Notes under the pieces: generated by a model
Told to the model about the DNA's origin: nothing
The model's database searches: none
Seen by the model: the letters and a program-made list of their open reading frames with translations, nothing else
Shown: one piece after another, positions 62,846 through 64,000 of the stretch
Numbering within the stretch: the first letter of the stretch is position 1
How the letters are laid out: every line of letters starts with the position of its first letter
Translations under genes and position numbers: made by a program
Source: JAUNBG01 sp964442735
GTDB lineage: Bacteria > Planctomycetota > Planctomycetia > Pirellulales > Thermoguttaceae
Direction of reading: 5' to 3'
Assembly: GCA_964442735.1 (NCBI GenBank)
Contig: CAYUAP010000002.1
Span: 1-64,000, forward strand
DNA: 64,000 bases

Positions 62846-63316
62846 ATAGTTTTTCCAGTTTCATAATAGAACCTTGGCCATGTCCTTTATCAGGAAAATG
62901 GAATCCAATGATACATTGGTAACAAGAAGTTAATTTGCCAAAAACAGTCCCATACCGTGTAATATTTATAATTCGGTATATTTATAAAGAATGTTTACAT
63001 CGGAGTTCACCTGGCCTACAAATGATATCATCCACTTTTTAGATGTAAATAATCGGATATCTTTTTCACGGGATTCGTCCGTAGACCGGCTCAAGGAACT
63101 GCATAAACATTTGTTATGTATGAAATATTGTGTATAAAATGATATATAAACAGGACAAAAGATTTTCCAATAATCAATACGATTGCAAAACATATAAACG
63201 TAACAGTTCAACGTCGTTTACAATTCCAGAATATAGGTTAAATATATTAAATTTTTGGGACCGATTTTTTATTAGTGATTGAGTTTGAACTATATTGGAA
63301 TGGCGGTAAAAGATTT
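62846..63316. other. Gene-free interval
   Basis: 470 bp between convergent genes. No direct repeats of CRISPR type and no RNA recognised. Short frames here lack ribosome-binding sites. Confidence 0.5.
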
Positions 63317-64000
63317 TTAATACCGATTAATGATAACAGTTTTTCGATATTTTGTCTCAAGAATCTGCCGCATTCTCTGAACGATTCCTCTTCGCAGTCC
63401 GAGTTCCTCGGGAAGGGAAGGGTCCTGATGTGCTTCGTTTACTTTGGTACCGAGTATGAACTCAATTCGGTCATGTTCCTGAATACGATCAATAATCATT
63501 TCAGCCGCTAATGGCAGATTATCCGTTTCCTCGTTTTCCAGTGCGCAACAGACTCGGGATAATGTCAAGATTCCTTCTGTAACCAGTCCGATACCGGGCA
63601 TTTCTCCCGGTGGGGGAAGTTCACTGCCACAACGAAACAGTTTACGGTCAAAAATAACTGTTTTTCCCAATATTCGTTCGAGAATTTTGGCTGTTGTCCC
63701 TCCACAGATAATCGTATGATCCGGACCCAGTGATACCTGTCGGGCAAATTCCTCGTCATTTTCTTTATAAAAAGGAGGACCGGTCAGAATACGCAAAACA
63801 CGTGGCTTGCGCAAATAGATGACCAGACATGAAATGTCGTCTTTACAGTGATTTTCGGAGATATCAAGTGCATTATAGGCGATTGCACAGGCTAATTCAC
63901 GAGCAGATATTCCCGGACGGTCATGAACCAAATTTTGGGCAAAAGCGAGTTCTCCTTCCCGTCTCCAGCCAAATTTATAATTTTTATTCTGACCAATTCC
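63317..64000 (-). CDS. SpoIIE-type PP2C serine/threonine phosphatase, C-terminal part
   Basis: The frame is open from its stop at 63317 to the window edge, so at least 228 residues are visible and the 5' end is missing. The visible beginning (NYKFGWRREGELAFAQNL) and DDISCLVIYLRKPR, holding the last metal-binding aspartates, identify the SpoIIE/PP2C domain. After it comes a ~130-residue C-terminal domain with LRILTGPPFYKENDEEFARQ, ICGGTTAKILERILGK and GLVTEGILTLSRV, which I recall as an extension in phosphatases of anaerobes linked to hydrogenase genes. A regulatory role by protein dephosphorylation is likely; its targets are unseen. Confidence 0.85.
   Translation of the reverse strand, partial: GIGQNKNYKFGWRREGELAFAQNLVHDRPGISARELACAIAYNALDISENHCKDDISCLVIYLRKPRVLRILTGPPFYKENDEEFARQVSLGPDHTIICGGTTAKILERILGKTVIFDRKLFRCGSELPPPGEMPGIGLVTEGILTLSRVCCALENEETDNLPLAAEMIIDRIQEHDRIEFILGTKVNEAHQDPSLPEELGLRRGIVQRMRQILETKYRKTVIINRY

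Noticed and set aside
62966..63211. 81-codon minus-strand frame downstream of cas2
   Set aside because: Lies in AT-rich spacer between convergent genes, with no ribosome-binding site and no similarity to Cas proteins.
1..64000. tRNA, rRNA, tmRNA, RNase P RNA or SRP RNA genes
   Set aside because: I looked for their conserved motifs, such as the T-loop GGTTCGAATC and the RNase P P4 strand, and found none; a covariance-model search would be decisive.

Overview
This window looks like chromosome from a low-GC member of the Planctomycetota. The evidence is a tandem pair of DUF1559 proteins with a prepilin-type N-terminus, a SecD-SecF fusion, GspG/GspH-like pseudopilins, a hydrazine-synthase-alpha-like dihaem protein fused to a sulfatase-modifying-factor domain, a BON-domain exported protein with a tail recalled from this phylum, and many small exported proteins. 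Rubrerythrin, a DUF362 ferredoxin, LarC and a SpoIIE-type phosphatase suggest an anaerobic or micro-oxic life; that is inference. There are no rRNA or tRNA genes, no recognisable transposase and no prophage. The order mixes housekeeping genes with lineage-specific ones.

Layout. 1-5 kb: a repeat array broken by a scaffold gap, cysteine synthase, endonuclease IV and an exported protein of unknown function. 5-9.2 kb: a GntR(YtrA-like)/ABC ATPase/ABC permease operon with a candidate operator. 9.8-14 kb: a GntR/LacI-type regulator, then a membrane-anchored HtrA protease overlapping a lone fliR. 14.3-20 kb: rubrerythrin, DUF362 ferredoxin, a very cysteine-rich exported protein, a small repeat protein and larC. 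20.3-30.5 kb: a disordered basic protein, yajC, secDF, a PHP protein derived from DNA polymerase X, and an O-antigen-ligase-like protein whose start overlaps the PHP stop. 30.7-33.6 kb: rpsO and pnp. 34-41.6 kb: a DUF6259-like glycosidase candidate, a YkgJ-type cysteine cluster protein, two DUF1559 paralogues (the first broken by one TAG), a nagA-like gene and hisI. 41.9-45 kb: regulators (two solitary Fis-type HTH proteins, an ECF sigma factor, an HTH plus pseudo-receiver protein). 45.6-52.6 kb: a FecCD permease coupled to a K+/H+ antiporter, a BON protein, uppS, a YhaM-like nuclease and class II aldolase. 53-59.5 kb: GspH-like, HzsA/FGE-like and GspG-like genes in a row on the minus strand. 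60-64 kb: a coiled-coil exported protein with a thioredoxin, a solitary cas2, and the 3' part of a SpoIIE-type phosphatase running off the end.

The most notable non-coding feature is a family of mobile elements of exactly 120 bp with about 20-bp terminal inverted repeats ending TATACT...AGTATA and two internal hairpins with AGA loops. Five full copies are present (one enlarged by a 21-nt nested palindrome), together with a 59-bp deletion form and several decayed copies. They look like TA-targeting MITEs, and three of the five sit within 40 bp of a stop codon. Intergenic DNA is also rich in short tandem arrays (11-29 bp period); both 100-N scaffold gaps fall inside such arrays.

Start codons were chosen by ribosome-binding site and family length. 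All family names come from reading the sequence and recalled knowledge; no database search was run.
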